Numbered from the stretch's first letter, positions 7,953-16,278 are shown. The stretch: DNA of 64,000 bases from Planococcus sp. SK3692 (GCF_028890485.2 NZ_JARCHV010000001.1:1523698-1587697), one strand, 5' to 3'. Numbers and translations are program-made. Notes: a model not told the origin generated them from the sequence alone.

Positions 7953-9347
7953 TTATTTTTCGCTCATCGCTTGTGTGATTTTCTGCGCCAAGTCTTTGCC
8001 GTTTTGGATGCAGGCACCGATGCCGACCCCGTAATAGGAAGAACCTGCTAGATAGACGCCCGGATAGGCGCCAGAAAGCCGCGCTTCAAGCGATATGACT
8101 GCTGTCTTATGGCCCATATGATAATTTGGCATGAGCTCATTCCACGGCGTGATTTCAATGACAGCGGGCGGTTGTTCGATGCCCAAGCTCTTCTGGATAT
8201 CCGCTTTGGCTTTAGCCGCAATCTGTTCATCAGAGCTGTTTTGCAGTTCAGCGAATACCGGATTTGTGCTTTTATAGAATAAACGCACCAATAGTTTTTG
8301 CTGCGCCGAGGTATGCGGCCATTTGCGGCTCGTCCATGTACAGGCGTTGCATGCCAAATCGCTGCCTTCCGACACGATAAAGCCGGTGCCATCCGCCGGC
8401 AATTGTTCGTCGGGCAAGTCGTATCCCAGATACACGCTGATCAACGACGAATTGATCAATTGGCCAAACTCCTCATCAAGCGTGTCGTCTTTCACCAATG
8501 CTTGGGCTTGCTGGTGCGGAATCGCTAGCACGATGAAATCCACTTCGCTTGAAGTGCCATCCGAATAGCCGATCTTGTAACGCCCGTCGCATTTCTCCAA
8601 CGAACTCGTCCCTACGCCTTTTCGGACGAGCGCCGTTTCCAGCTGTTCTTCGAGGCGGTCAATCAAAGCCGCCATCCCTCCATCGAACGAGATGAATTTT
8701 TTATTCGCAGCACCTTGGAAAGTTTCTTTATGCGCTTCGAAGCCTTTGATGATGCTGCCGTAGTCATTTTTATAATCGATCAAATACGGCAAGGTGGAAG
8801 CTAAGGTAAGTTCACGCAATGAACCCGAATAGACGCCGGATAAGACGGGCGCAATCTGGCGGTCTACCAATTCCTTGCCGAGAAATGCTTCCAGGAATTC
8901 CCCGATCGAGCTGTCTTTCGTAAAGCGGTCGTTCACGGTTTCAAAGTCTTGCATCGCCCGCTCTTTCCCCTGCTGTGAAACGAGCGTCGAGCTAAGCAGC
9001 GCTTCCCGGTCCATCGGGATCCCGAAGACTGTATCTTTTGGGATGGCATGCAATTGATTGTCGGTATACAGATAAGAAATGCCGGTCCCGTTGTAGACCA
9101 TCTGTTCTTCGAGCCCAAGTTCTTCAACAAGCGGCAATACGCTGGCATGTCTCGCGACGATGGAATCTGCCCCAACTTCCATCGTGAAGCCTTCTTTTTT
9201 CACCGTGCGGATCTTTCCGCCCAGCTCTTGCTCTTTTTCAACAAGCTCCAATTCCAACTCGAGCCCGTATTGCTTTTTCATTCGTTCTAAATAATGCATA
9301 GCGGAAAGGCCCGTAATCCCTCCACCGATGACCACAGCTTTCTTCAT
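7953..9347 (-). CDS. cgoX: Coproporphyrinogen III oxidase / protoporphyrinogen oxidase (FAD)
   Basis: 464-residue FAD enzyme formerly called HemY/HemG. In Gram-positives it oxidises coproporphyrinogen III to coproporphyrin III in the coproporphyrin-dependent haem pathway. The N-terminal dinucleotide-binding motif is VVIGGGITGLSAMHYLE, followed by ELVEKEQELGGKIRT. The C-terminal FAD-contact region is YPGVYLAGSSYYGVGIGACI. ATG 9347 follows GAGGAGTG at proper spacing. It stands alone here, away from hemE/hemH, which are its usual partners in Bacillus. Confidence 0.92.
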   Translation of the reverse strand: MKKAVVIGGGITGLSAMHYLERMKKQYGLELELELVEKEQELGGKIRTVKKEGFTMEVGADSIVARHASVLPLVEELGLEEQMVYNGTGISYLYTDNQLHAIPKDTVFGIPMDREALLSSTLVSQQGKERAMQDFETVNDRFTKDSSIGEFLEAFLGKELVDRQIAPVLSGVYSGSLRELTLASTLPYLIDYKNDYGSIIKGFEAHKETFQGAANKKFISFDGGMAALIDRLEEQLETALVRKGVGTSSLEKCDGRYKIGYSDGTSSEVDFIVLAIPHQQAQALVKDDTLDEEFGQLINSSLISVYLGYDLPDEQLPADGTGFIVSEGSDLACNACTWTSRKWPHTSAQQKLLVRLFYKSTNPVFAELQNSSDEQIAAKAKADIQKSLGIEQPPAVIEITPWNELMPNYHMGHKTAVISLEARLSGAYPGVYLAGSSYYGVGIGACIQNGKDLAQKITQAMSEK

Positions 9348-9551
9348 CCGAATCACTCCTCGCTAATATCATTCCCTATTCTTCATGATGGTAATAATTT
9401 GAATTAAGTTAATCAGCCTATTTACTCTATCTATATTTTATCAAGAAGCCACACCATTCCCAGCTATCAATATGTCATTTCCAACACGATTTTCACCATT
9501 CGTGGTAGGATTTAACTGAAAGCATTTAAAGGATAGGAGAGGTTCAATTTG

Positions 9552-10109
9552 ATGAATCCTATTGATCAATTGATCATGGAAAGAAGATCGATCAAAAAGT
9601 TCAAACCAGACGCTATCGATGTCGAAGAGATCATCGACTTGCTGAATATCGCGAAATGGGCACCTAACCATAAAGTCAACGAACCTTGGCGCTTCCAGCT
9701 GTATGCCGGCGCAGGCAAAGAAAAATTCGTCCAAGCATTCCTTGATTCGATGAAAACACCGGACGGCGACATTCCGCAAAAAGCGCTCAATAAAGCCCAG
9801 TATTTCCGCGACATCCCGCTCCACCTGGTCGCCATTATGCCGGTCGACCCGCGCCAGCGACGCTTTGATGAAGATTACGGCGCACTTAGTTCCATGCTGC
9901 AAAACTTCCAATTGGCTGCTTGGCAGCGCGGAATCGGCATGATCTGGCGCTCGAACGACTGGATTTACAACCCTGTCTTCCGTGAAGCGATTGGCGTCGA
10001 ACCAGGCGAGAAAATTGTCGCGACGATGATGATGGGCTACCCTGCCCACGTGCCAGAAAAGCAAGCCCGCACCGATATCCGCGAAAAACTGAAAATCATC
10101 GATCAATAA
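9552..10109 (+). CDS. Nitroreductase family protein (YdjA-like)
   Basis: 185-residue FMN-binding nitroreductase-fold protein. It begins MNPIDQLIMERRSIKKF, the conserved flavin-phosphate-binding Arg-Arg-Ser-x-Lys pattern. Further family signatures are LNIAKWAPNHKVNEPWRF and GIGMIWRSN. It is expected to reduce nitro compounds or quinones with NAD(P)H; the physiological substrate is unknown. The start at 9552 fits GGAGAGG. The gene ends at a terminator, a copy of which is repeated 264 bp downstream. Confidence 0.88.
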   Translation: MNPIDQLIMERRSIKKFKPDAIDVEEIIDLLNIAKWAPNHKVNEPWRFQLYAGAGKEKFVQAFLDSMKTPDGDIPQKALNKAQYFRDIPLHLVAIMPVDPRQRRFDEDYGALSSMLQNFQLAAWQRGIGMIWRSNDWIYNPVFREAIGVEPGEKIVATMMMGYPAHVPEKQARTDIREKLKIIDQ

Positions 10110-10115
10110 CAAAGA

Positions 10116-10146
10116 AAAAGAGCATCAAAGCTGATGCTCTTTTTTA
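10116..10146 (+). terminator. Nitroreductase terminator, copy 1 of a 31-nt direct repeat
   Basis: Hairpin AAAAGAGCATC-aaagct-GATGCTCTTTT. All 31 nt recur identically at 10380-10410. Confidence 0.9.
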
Positions 10147-10235
10147 GTGTCGAAGAAGTCCGTGATCCACTATGAGTCAAAAAGCGTATTACCTTTTCTC
10201 CATTCAAAATTCAATGTTCTATCTGAGTATTTGTA

Positions 10236-10345
10236 GAAGCGTTCGCTCGACTCCTGCGGGAAAAGCGGGTTTGAGAGACCCCACAGGAACGAAGTGACGA
10301 GGAGGCTCGATTCCCGCCCGCGGAAAGCGAGCGATAAGCTTCGGA
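10236..10345 (+). repeat. Structured intergenic repeat, element II type (copy A)
   Basis: GC-rich palindromic element inside the 233-bp gap between two identical terminator copies. Its outer arms are GCTCG/CGAGC, followed by CTGCGGGAA/TTCCCGCCCGCGG, with the core CAGGAACGAAGTGACGAGGAGG. It resembles a repeat I recall as common in intergenic regions of many Bacillales. It is related to the copies at 37.3 kb and 46.7 kb and lies in the same orientation. No ORF of note; the 10147-10235 and 10346-10379 flanks hold no other feature that I can see. Confidence 0.75.
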
Positions 10346-10379
10346 AAATGCGGTTTTCTAAGTTTCTCGACAGTCTGAG

Positions 10380-10410
10380 AAAAGAGCATCAAAGCTGATG
10401 CTCTTTTTTA
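10380..10410 (-). terminator. coaW terminator, copy 2 of the 31-nt direct repeat
   Basis: Identical 31 nt to 10116-10146. Its last three bases are the coaW stop codon (TAA on the minus strand), so this copy serves coaW. Confidence 0.9.
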
Positions 10411-11211
10411 TTTCAATACAGATAACGCACCGACTGCGCCGGAATATTCGCCGTTATCCGGGAATAACGGCGTCGAGCCGCGCAGAATGGTGTAGCTGGT
10501 GACAACTTCTTTTAAAAGCGCGTTGTCACTGAAGGAAGACCCGATATAGACAATCGTCGAACTGCGGCATTGCCTTGCCGCATGGACACTGACAGTGCTG
10601 ACCGTTTCGCCGACAAGGCCGATGACTGTTGCCAGCAGTTCTTCTTTCGACAACTCATGTGAAATGGAGAACAGGTCTTGCCCAAAATTACTGGCAGTCA
10701 ACTCACCTGAAATCGGCGGCTCTTTGCCCTCATAGATATGCTTCACTTTTAAATCGATGCGTTCACGCGATCCGCGTTTGGCGTGTTCAACGATCTCATC
10801 AAAGCTGGTGATGCCCGTCAACAAATGGCTGAGGCCGATCAGCGTTCCGCCCCCGATTCCCGTGCCGCCGAGACGCTCTTGCGTGTTATCCTGCACGCAA
10901 TGGATCGACGTCCCGGTTCCAACATTGGTGACCAAATACGCTTCTTCGCGAAGCCCCATGCGTTCAAGCAAGACCTGGACGCCTAGATGAGTCGCTTCGA
11001 ATTCCACCATTTCCTGGACGGAGTTCTCCAGCAATGACGCCAGCACACCTGATTTGCCGCCAGTCACACATACTTCACTAGCCGAAAGCCCGTTGATCCA
11101 CTCCGCTACCAACCCAATTTCAGCAATCGGATATTTCGCAAAATGAATCGGGCCCCCGTCGGTGTAGGCCACTTTGATCAGCGTCCCGCCCGCATCTATT
11201 CCGACTTTCAT
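10408..11211 (-). CDS. coaW: Type II pantothenate kinase
   Basis: 267-residue eukaryotic-type (type II) kinase catalysing ATP-dependent phosphorylation of pantothenate, the first step of CoA synthesis. It is the staphylococcal/Bacillales CoaW form, unlike the feedback-inhibited CoaA. The N-terminal phosphate-binding motif is GIDAGGTLIKVAY. The glycine-rich NVGTGTSIHCV and GGTGIGGGTLIGL, and the C-terminal FPDNGEYSGAVGAL, are typical. Its stop codon lies within a duplicated terminator sequence. The gene appears monocistronic. Confidence 0.92.
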   Translation of the reverse strand: MKVGIDAGGTLIKVAYTDGGPIHFAKYPIAEIGLVAEWINGLSASEVCVTGGKSGVLASLLENSVQEMVEFEATHLGVQVLLERMGLREEAYLVTNVGTGTSIHCVQDNTQERLGGTGIGGGTLIGLSHLLTGITSFDEIVEHAKRGSRERIDLKVKHIYEGKEPPISGELTASNFGQDLFSISHELSKEELLATVIGLVGETVSTVSVHAARQCRSSTIVYIGSSFSDNALLKEVVTSYTILRGSTPLFPDNGEYSGAVGALSVLK

Positions 11212-11461
11212 CTATCTGCACCTTCTCTTCTGAAAAGCACTGTTATTGCCTTACATAGTTTTTAACATATGGGGAAATTCTAACATATTCGCGCACCGAG
11301 CGGGAGGAGTTTGCCCCGTTCTGCTTTGCACGTTAAAAAGATTTTTAGTTTTAAGGATTGAACAATCGAAAATATGGGAATAGAATCTTCAGCAACCTGT
11401 TTAATAACTCGGGCTGAACTTTCTTTGCTTCTGCAAGGAAAGTTTTGTGGGAGGTGATTAA

Positions 11462-11668
11462 ATGGGGAAAATCCAGGGAATACCGAAATTGCTCGAATAT
11501 CTGGAGCAGCGAAGTTGCCCCATGACAGCAGAGCAGATTGAGCAGCTCCTGTCAGAACGAACAATTCCGCATGCCCGGCCTTATGGCGACATGATCCTGT
11601 TCGACGAAGACCATATTGAATGGTGGATCGAAGAGCAGCGGAAAACGGATAAATTAGTGACGGATTAA
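11462..11668 (+). CDS. Small hypothetical protein, possible helix-turn-helix (68 aa)
   Basis: Strong ribosome binding site (GGGAGGTGATTAA before ATG) and a dedicated terminator support a real gene. The sequence includes MTAEQIEQLLSERTIPHARPYGDMILFDEDHIEWWIEEQR. This resembles the winged-helix layout of excisionase/MerR-like small DNA-binding proteins, where a helix pair is followed by a short hairpin and a final helix. That reading is weak. The 250 bp upstream (11212-11461) is AT-rich promoter-like DNA without another recognisable feature. Confidence 0.7.
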   Translation: MGKIQGIPKLLEYLEQRSCPMTAEQIEQLLSERTIPHARPYGDMILFDEDHIEWWIEEQRKTDKLVTD

Positions 11669-11674
11669 ATGCAA

Positions 11675-11707
11675 GAAAACCCCCAGACGCATAGTCTGGG
11701 GGTTTTT
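11675..11707 (+). terminator. Rho-independent terminator
   Basis: AAAACCCCCAGAC-gcata-GTCTGGGGGTTTTT, shared by the small gene and the convergent protease gene. Confidence 0.9.
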
Positions 11708-11719
11708 GAATGGTTTTAG

Positions 11720-12709
11720 CTACCGGTCCAATCCATTAGCATAGGAATTGCTGAGGATCTTGAACAGCTGCTCGAATTTATTCAAGATGTCGAGCGCGAG
11801 CAGCCCGTTGCCTTCTGCGGTTTTTGGATAACCGAGTGGAATCGTGCGCCGGACAAGTTGCGCATACAATTCCGCCTCCGTCAGCTTCCGGTCGAAGTCA
11901 CGTTCGGAAATGTTGCGGATCAATGCCAAGGCTCCTGAGACATGCGGCGTCGCCATCGAAGTGCCGGACAAACTGGCGTATTTCCCTTCCAAATAAGTCG
12001 AATAGATATTGATGCCGGGTGCCACAAGATCGATTTCGTTATTGGTGTTGCTGAATGGGGCGATGCGCCGGTCGAAATCGACAGCGCCGACTTGAATGAC
12101 TTCACCGTACGCGCCAGGGTAGGCAAATTCATCGGTATCGTGCGCGTCGTCTCCTTCATTGCCAGCCGCACAGATGACCGGGATCCCGGCATCCACCGCC
12201 CGTTTCACGGCTTCGTACAATTCAGGATGATCTTCAGGCCCGCCGAGCGACATCGAAATGACCGTCGTCTTTTGCCCTTCTGGACCGCGCCAATCGACAG
12301 CATAATGAATACCGGCAATAATGCCTTCGTAACTGCCACTGCCTTCCTTATCGAGCACTTTGACCACAAGCAAATCAGCGAGCGGCGCTACACCGACTAC
12401 ACCTTCCTCATCTCTTAACGAAGCGGCGATCGTCCCGGCGACATGGGTACCGTGCCCGTTATAATCCTCGAATCGTTCAGGGTCCCCTCCGTCATCATGC
12501 GTGAAGTTTCGGCCGCCCACAATCCGTGCTGCTAAATCGGGGTGGTCGGTCTGGCAGCCTGTATCCAATACGGCTACCACATTGCCTTTGCCGTGTTCGG
12601 CGCTTTCCCATACTTCAGGAGCTTGGATCATCCGCACGCCTTCCGGAATACGCGGCGGTGCAGCCGTGACTTGTTCAACGCGGTATGGAATCAAATGAAT
12701 ATTTTTCAT
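11720..12709 (-). CDS. isp: Intracellular subtilisin-type serine protease
   Basis: 329-residue S8 peptidase without a signal peptide. The catalytic triad is Asp49 (VLDTGC), His86 (NGHGTHVAG) and Ser251 (GTSMATPH); the oxyanion Asn is in AAGNEGD. The N-terminus carries LIPY (residues 6-9). In B. subtilis-type ISPs this is the short pro-region that lies across the active site and keeps the zymogen inactive until trimmed. The start at 12709 has AAGGAGG upstream. Probable role: turnover of cytosolic proteins in stationary phase. Monocistronic. Confidence 0.92.
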   Translation of the reverse strand: MKNIHLIPYRVEQVTAAPPRIPEGVRMIQAPEVWESAEHGKGNVVAVLDTGCQTDHPDLAARIVGGRNFTHDDGGDPERFEDYNGHGTHVAGTIAASLRDEEGVVGVAPLADLLVVKVLDKEGSGSYEGIIAGIHYAVDWRGPEGQKTTVISMSLGGPEDHPELYEAVKRAVDAGIPVICAAGNEGDDAHDTDEFAYPGAYGEVIQVGAVDFDRRIAPFSNTNNEIDLVAPGINIYSTYLEGKYASLSGTSMATPHVSGALALIRNISERDFDRKLTEAELYAQLVRRTIPLGYPKTAEGNGLLALDILNKFEQLFKILSNSYANGLDR

Positions 12710-12887
12710 CGAAAATTCCTCCTTCAAATCGTTTCCTTCATTCTACCTGACTGCCGCAGCTAAAATCAAACATTTGTTCGTATTTTTAATTGGAAAGTTG
12801 TTCTTATTAGTTTCAAGAAAGAGACAGGAATTTCCTGCTTATTGAAGAACACAAGAAAGATGCCAAATGACGAGGAGGCCAAAAACA

Positions 12888-13958
12888 ATGACTACATGGC
12901 TATTGTACGGAGCGACAGGCTATACGGGAAAATTAATCGCGCAAGAAGCAGTCGAACGCGGCTTGCGGCCGGTGTTGGCTGGGCGCAGCAAAGAAAAAGT
13001 CCAGCCGCTCGCCGAACAGCTCGGCTTGGAATTCCGCATTTTCGAGTTGAATAACCAAACATCCGGGCATTTGGAGGGTATCGATCTTGTCTTGCATTGC
13101 GCAGGGCCTTTCGAGAAGACCAGCAAACCGATGATTCACGCCTGTTTGGAAGCGGGTGCCCATTATCTCGACATCACTGGGGAAATCAGCGTTTTCGAAT
13201 ATACCCACGCTTTACACGAAGAAGCGCAACAAAAAAACATCGTTTTATGTTCTGGGGTAGGATTTGATGTCATTCCGACTGACTGCACGGCATTAAAGCT
13301 GAAACAAGCTTTGCCGGACGCCACCGAGCTCGCACTTGGCTTCGATTCAGATTCCGGCATTTCACCTGGCACGATGAAAACGATGGTCGAAGGGCTCGGT
13401 GGAGGCAATATCGTCCGTAAAGGCGGGCAGCTGACTGCTGTTGCGATCGGCAAGCACCAGCGAATGATCGATTTCGGCCGCGGACGGAAATCCGCCATGG
13501 CAATTCCGTGGGGAGATGTGGCCACCGCTTATTATACGACCGGCATCCCCAATATCACGGCGTGGATCCCGACACCGAAACCGGCTGCCCAAGCGGCACG
13601 ATTTATGAACGTCGCGAGCCCTTTGCTGTCTTCTGAAAAAGTGAAACAGCCTTTGCTGAAATGGGTTGAGCGGCGCGTGACAGGGCCAGATCAGGAAGAA
13701 CGCGCTGGAAGTGCCGCGTATATTTGGGGACAAGCCAAAAACGCGGACGGCGTAGTCAAAACGTGCCGAATCAATACCGCAAATGTCTATGACCTGACAG
13801 TCTACGGTGCACTCGAAGTGACACAGCGCTTGCTGGCGGGCGACTATCCTGGAGGCAGCTGGACACCCGCCGCATTGTTCGGCCCAGAGCTGCTCGAAAG
13901 CCTCCCCGACTCAGGACGTTTTGAAATCGACAGCTTTTATCCGGGAACCGCCAACTAG
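12888..13958 (+). CDS. Saccharopine dehydrogenase-like NAD(P)-binding oxidoreductase
   Basis: 356 residues. The N-terminal Rossmann motif is LLYGATGYTGKLIAQEAVERG, followed by VLAGRSKEKVQPLAEQLG. This matches the saccharopine dehydrogenase/trans-acting enoyl reductase group rather than true lysine enzymes. ACLEAGAHYLDITGEISVFE and GVGFDVIPTDCTALKLK are further family blocks. The substrate is unknown. The start is set by GAGGAGG 9 nt before ATG 12888. Single gene with a downstream bidirectional terminator. Confidence 0.85.
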   Translation: MTTWLLYGATGYTGKLIAQEAVERGLRPVLAGRSKEKVQPLAEQLGLEFRIFELNNQTSGHLEGIDLVLHCAGPFEKTSKPMIHACLEAGAHYLDITGEISVFEYTHALHEEAQQKNIVLCSGVGFDVIPTDCTALKLKQALPDATELALGFDSDSGISPGTMKTMVEGLGGGNIVRKGGQLTAVAIGKHQRMIDFGRGRKSAMAIPWGDVATAYYTTGIPNITAWIPTPKPAAQAARFMNVASPLLSSEKVKQPLLKWVERRVTGPDQEERAGSAAYIWGQAKNADGVVKTCRINTANVYDLTVYGALEVTQRLLAGDYPGGSWTPAALFGPELLESLPDSGRFEIDSFYPGTAN

Positions 13959-13970
13959 ATCTGCGCAAAA

Positions 13971-14001
13971 TTAAAAGACTGACATAGCGTCAGCCTTTTA
14001 A
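13971..14001. terminator. Bidirectional terminator overlapping the fetB stop region
   Basis: TTAAAAG-A-CTGAC-atagc-GTCAG-C-CTTTTAA between convergent genes. Confidence 0.8.
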
Positions 14002-14739
14002 TAGTTGCATGCGTTTATTGAACAAGGTCGGATAAGACAAGTATCCGAGGAATACGCTCGTTACAGCAGCCGTCGTCAATAACAGGAACATAATGAGCAA
14101 CTGGAATTGCACCGCTTGGATCGGGTCCGCCCCCGCGATGATCTGCCCGCTCATCATGCCTGGCAATTGGACGAGACCGACCGTTTTCTGGCTTTCGATG
14201 GTCGGGATCATGCTCGCCTTGATCGAGTTGATCAATTGGCGGTGAATGGCCTGTTTCGGTGTTCCGCCAAGCGCCAAAATCAATTCCGTCTGGTCTTGAT
14301 GATCTTCGACTTCCGCGGTGAAACGGTTCAAGAACAGGATCGACAGCACCATCGAGTTGCCGATGACCATGCCGCTGATCGGAATGATGTATTGTGCCGT
14401 GGCCGGCGTGATGTTAAAGCCGATCAGGATGCCTTGCGTCAACACTTCCACAAAGATTAAGGTGACGGCAATCTTCCAGGTAATCCCTTGGATCGCTGCG
14501 CCTTTTTTCTGTGCATTATGGGTGGCGGCTACGATCATCAGTGCGACCATCAACAAGATATAGATCAAGCTTTCGGAGTCGAAAACAAATTTCAGGACAT
14601 ACCCGACTGCGAGCAACTGGATGATCGATCGGACGGTCGCCACCGTCATATCGCGTCCGAGGCCTAAATTCAATGTTTTCGACAAAACTAGCGGGATGAG
14701 GACAAAAATGAGCGTCAGTGATAAAGCCCAGTAACTCAT
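13990..14739 (-). CDS. fetB: FetB-type iron export ABC permease (UPF0014)
   Basis: 249-residue membrane protein with about seven hydrophobic segments. The signature regions DMTVATVRSIIQLLAVGYVL, GMVIGNSMV and GLVQLPGMMSGQIIAGADP are characteristic of the YbbM/FetB family. With FetA it forms an exporter linked in E. coli to iron efflux and peroxide tolerance. It overlaps fetA by 4 nt (ATGA), so the two are translationally coupled. Regulation is probably by the PerR- and Fur-like boxes ahead of fetA. Confidence 0.88.
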   Translation of the reverse strand: MSYWALSLTLIFVLIPLVLSKTLNLGLGRDMTVATVRSIIQLLAVGYVLKFVFDSESLIYILLMVALMIVAATHNAQKKGAAIQGITWKIAVTLIFVEVLTQGILIGFNITPATAQYIIPISGMVIGNSMVLSILFLNRFTAEVEDHQDQTELILALGGTPKQAIHRQLINSIKASMIPTIESQKTVGLVQLPGMMSGQIIAGADPIQAVQFQLLIMFLLLTTAAVTSVFLGYLSYPTLFNKRMQLLKG

Positions 14740-15467
14740 GACACCACCCCTTTCACAAATTCATTGACGCGACTGTTATGTGGATCTTCAAGCAGCGAAC
14801 TCTCGCCGGTCTCCACTACTTGTCCGTCCATCATGACCCATGTGTAATCACCGATTTCGAGCGCTTGCTGGAGATTGTGGGTGATCCAAATGATTGTCGT
14901 GTTGTATTTTCGGTTGATTTTACTGATCAACTCTTCGACTTCAAGCTTGGAAGCACGGTCGAGCGAAGAAGTGATCTCGTCCATCAATAAAATCTCCGGT
15001 TTGTTGACGAGCGTTCTCGCGATGGAAACTTTCTGGCGCTGCCCGCCTGACAGCTCTTTCACTTTGCGCTCCAACAAATCGCTTTTCAACCCAACATCTT
15101 CAAGCAGCTCAAGAGCCTCTTCTTTTGATAATTGCTGCCCTTGCAATTCCAACGGCAAGTTCAAGTTTTCGTAGACAGTGCCGCTGATCATTGGCGCGCT
15201 CTGCAACGCCATTCCAACCATCCGGCGCAATTCCACCGGATCGTATTCGCCGATCGCTTTATCTTTTATGAAAATTTCTCCGTTCGCCGGCGATATCAGG
15301 CCATTACACAATTTCAGCAGGGTCGATTTCCCTGCGCCAGACGGCCCTACGAGTGTCGTGATGCGGCCTTGCGGAAATGAACCCGTAATATCGTTTAAAA
15401 TTTCTATGTCTCCAATGCGGTAATCCACGTGTTGAAAGTGGATCGCAGGTTTGTACTGGGTGCTCAT
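14736..15467 (-). CDS. fetA: FetA-type ABC transporter ATPase
   Basis: 243-residue ABC ATPase with Walker A GPSGAGKSTLLKLCNG, Q-loop MALQSAP, signature LSGGQRQKVSIARTL, Walker B ILLMDEITSSLD and H-loop IIWITHNL. It pairs with the FetB permease. The start at 15467 is preceded by GGGAGGTG; an upstream extension of 22 codons has no ribosome binding site. The 33 bp ahead of the start lead to a near-perfect PerR box, and Fur-like boxes lie farther up. Confidence 0.88.
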   Translation of the reverse strand: MSTQYKPAIHFQHVDYRIGDIEILNDITGSFPQGRITTLVGPSGAGKSTLLKLCNGLISPANGEIFIKDKAIGEYDPVELRRMVGMALQSAPMISGTVYENLNLPLELQGQQLSKEEALELLEDVGLKSDLLERKVKELSGGQRQKVSIARTLVNKPEILLMDEITSSLDRASKLEVEELISKINRKYNTTIIWITHNLQQALEIGDYTWVMMDGQVVETGESSLLEDPHNSRVNEFVKGVVS

Positions 15468-15499
15468 GCCCACACCTCCCAAATTCTCAAGTTTCTTAT

Positions 15500-15514
15500 T
15501 TATAATTATTCTAA
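15500..15514. promoter_or_regulatory. PerR-type box upstream of fetAB
   Basis: TTATAATTATTCTAA matches the B. subtilis PerR consensus TTATAATNATTATAA at all but one position. It lies just downstream of a predicted -10, a repressing position. Confidence 0.6.
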
Positions 15515-15521
15515 TGTAGAT

Positions 15522-15550
15522 ATCATAGCACAACTTTATGGTTGATCCAA
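15522..15550 (-). promoter_or_regulatory. Predicted sigma-A promoter of fetAB
   Basis: On the minus strand: TTGGAT (15550-15545), a 17-bp spacer, then TATGAT (15527-15522). Confidence 0.55.
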
Positions 15551-15555
15551 GTAAT

Positions 15556-15633
15556 TGAGAATAACTATTTATAATTGAGAATACGTATCAATTAATGCGT
15601 TTTCACGGTGTTTTTAAACGATAATTATTATCA
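15556..15633. promoter_or_regulatory. Cluster of Fur-like boxes upstream of the fetAB promoter
   Basis: CGATAATTATTATCA (15619-15633) matches the Fur 7-1-7 consensus TGATAATNATTATCA at 14 of 15 positions. TGAGAATACGTATCA (15576-15590) and a weaker TGAGAATAACTATTT (15556-15570) lie directly upstream of the predicted -35. The rest of the gap to 15734 shows no further feature. Confidence 0.5.
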
Positions 15634-15734
15634 TTAATTAATTTCAAGGCACAAAATAAAGCCCCTCCGCAAATTCCGATTGGAACTTGTGAAAAGGCAT
15701 GTGTGTTCTGGGCACATAACAAGAATTGTTCCGG

Positions 15735-16106
15735 TTACCCCACTTGATCGCTCTCGCTCAATCCGCTTTCCCCGAAAGCCTCATCCAGTTCATCAAAACG
15801 CCCGATGCGATGGATTTTCTTGTCGTCCATCTCAAAATAATGGAAGATATGGGATTCTCCCGGCTCGCCTTGTTTTTTGGCGAGCTGTTCGAAGATGACC
15901 CGATTGCCTTTGGCGAATTTGTTGAGTGTCTCCAATTGCATGCCCGATCCCTTCACCCATTCGGCCAGCATTTCATGGCCAGCAGCAGATTTTCCAGGAC
16001 TGATCAATTCGACATTATGGTCCGTAACGGAAAGCAATCCGTCGACATTTTGTTCATTGACATAATCGGTAAAGCGTTCCGCGAGCTTAATCGGTTCAAT
16101 CATCAT
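15735..16106 (-). CDS. SnoaL/NTF2-like protein
   Basis: 123-residue small alpha+beta protein (MMIEPIKLAERFTDYVNEQNVDGLLSVT..., with HNVELISPGK). The pattern of an N-terminal helix pair followed by a curved sheet is that of the NTF2-like/SnoaL superfamily, which includes ketosteroid isomerases and many orphan binding proteins. ATG 16106 has AGGGAG upstream and lies inside the end of the preceding small membrane protein gene (11-nt overlap), so the two form an operon. The function is unknown. Confidence 0.75.
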   Translation of the reverse strand: MMIEPIKLAERFTDYVNEQNVDGLLSVTDHNVELISPGKSAAGHEMLAEWVKGSGMQLETLNKFAKGNRVIFEQLAKKQGEPGESHIFHYFEMDDKKIHRIGRFDELDEAFGESGLSESDQVG

Positions 16107-16278
16107 GTGTGCTCCCTTCTTCCGGTAATTTTTCAAATACCACCAAAGCCAACGTAGCGATGGGTCCCAGAAGGAGCGACGCCAAGAACCACATAAGGCC
16201 GCTCCGGTTCTTGCCTTGGGCGATCCCTGCATTGATCAACGCAAGTGTTCCCCATCCGACTGCGTATTCGCTTCCCAT
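16096..16278 (-). CDS. Small membrane protein (60 aa)
   Basis: MGSEYAVGW..., then INAGIAQGKNRSGLMWFLASLLLGPIATLALVVFEKLP. It has a short N-terminal segment, a GKxRS motif and one strong transmembrane helix with Gly-Pro. This is a layout common in orphan Gram-positive small membrane proteins. The second ATG (16278) is preferred because AAGGGGG is too close to the first. It is coupled with the downstream SnoaL-like gene. The function is unknown. Confidence 0.65.
   Translation of the reverse strand: MGSEYAVGWGTLALINAGIAQGKNRSGLMWFLASLLLGPIATLALVVFEKLPEEGSTHDD

Noticed and set aside
9441-10112. Minus-strand open frame opposite the nitroreductase gene
   Set aside because: Complete antisense overlap with a well-supported gene and no ribosome binding site.
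15655-15735. Terminator after the SnoaL-like gene
   Set aside because: Only weak scattered complementarity (GGAAC...GTTCC) without a T-run; not enough to call.
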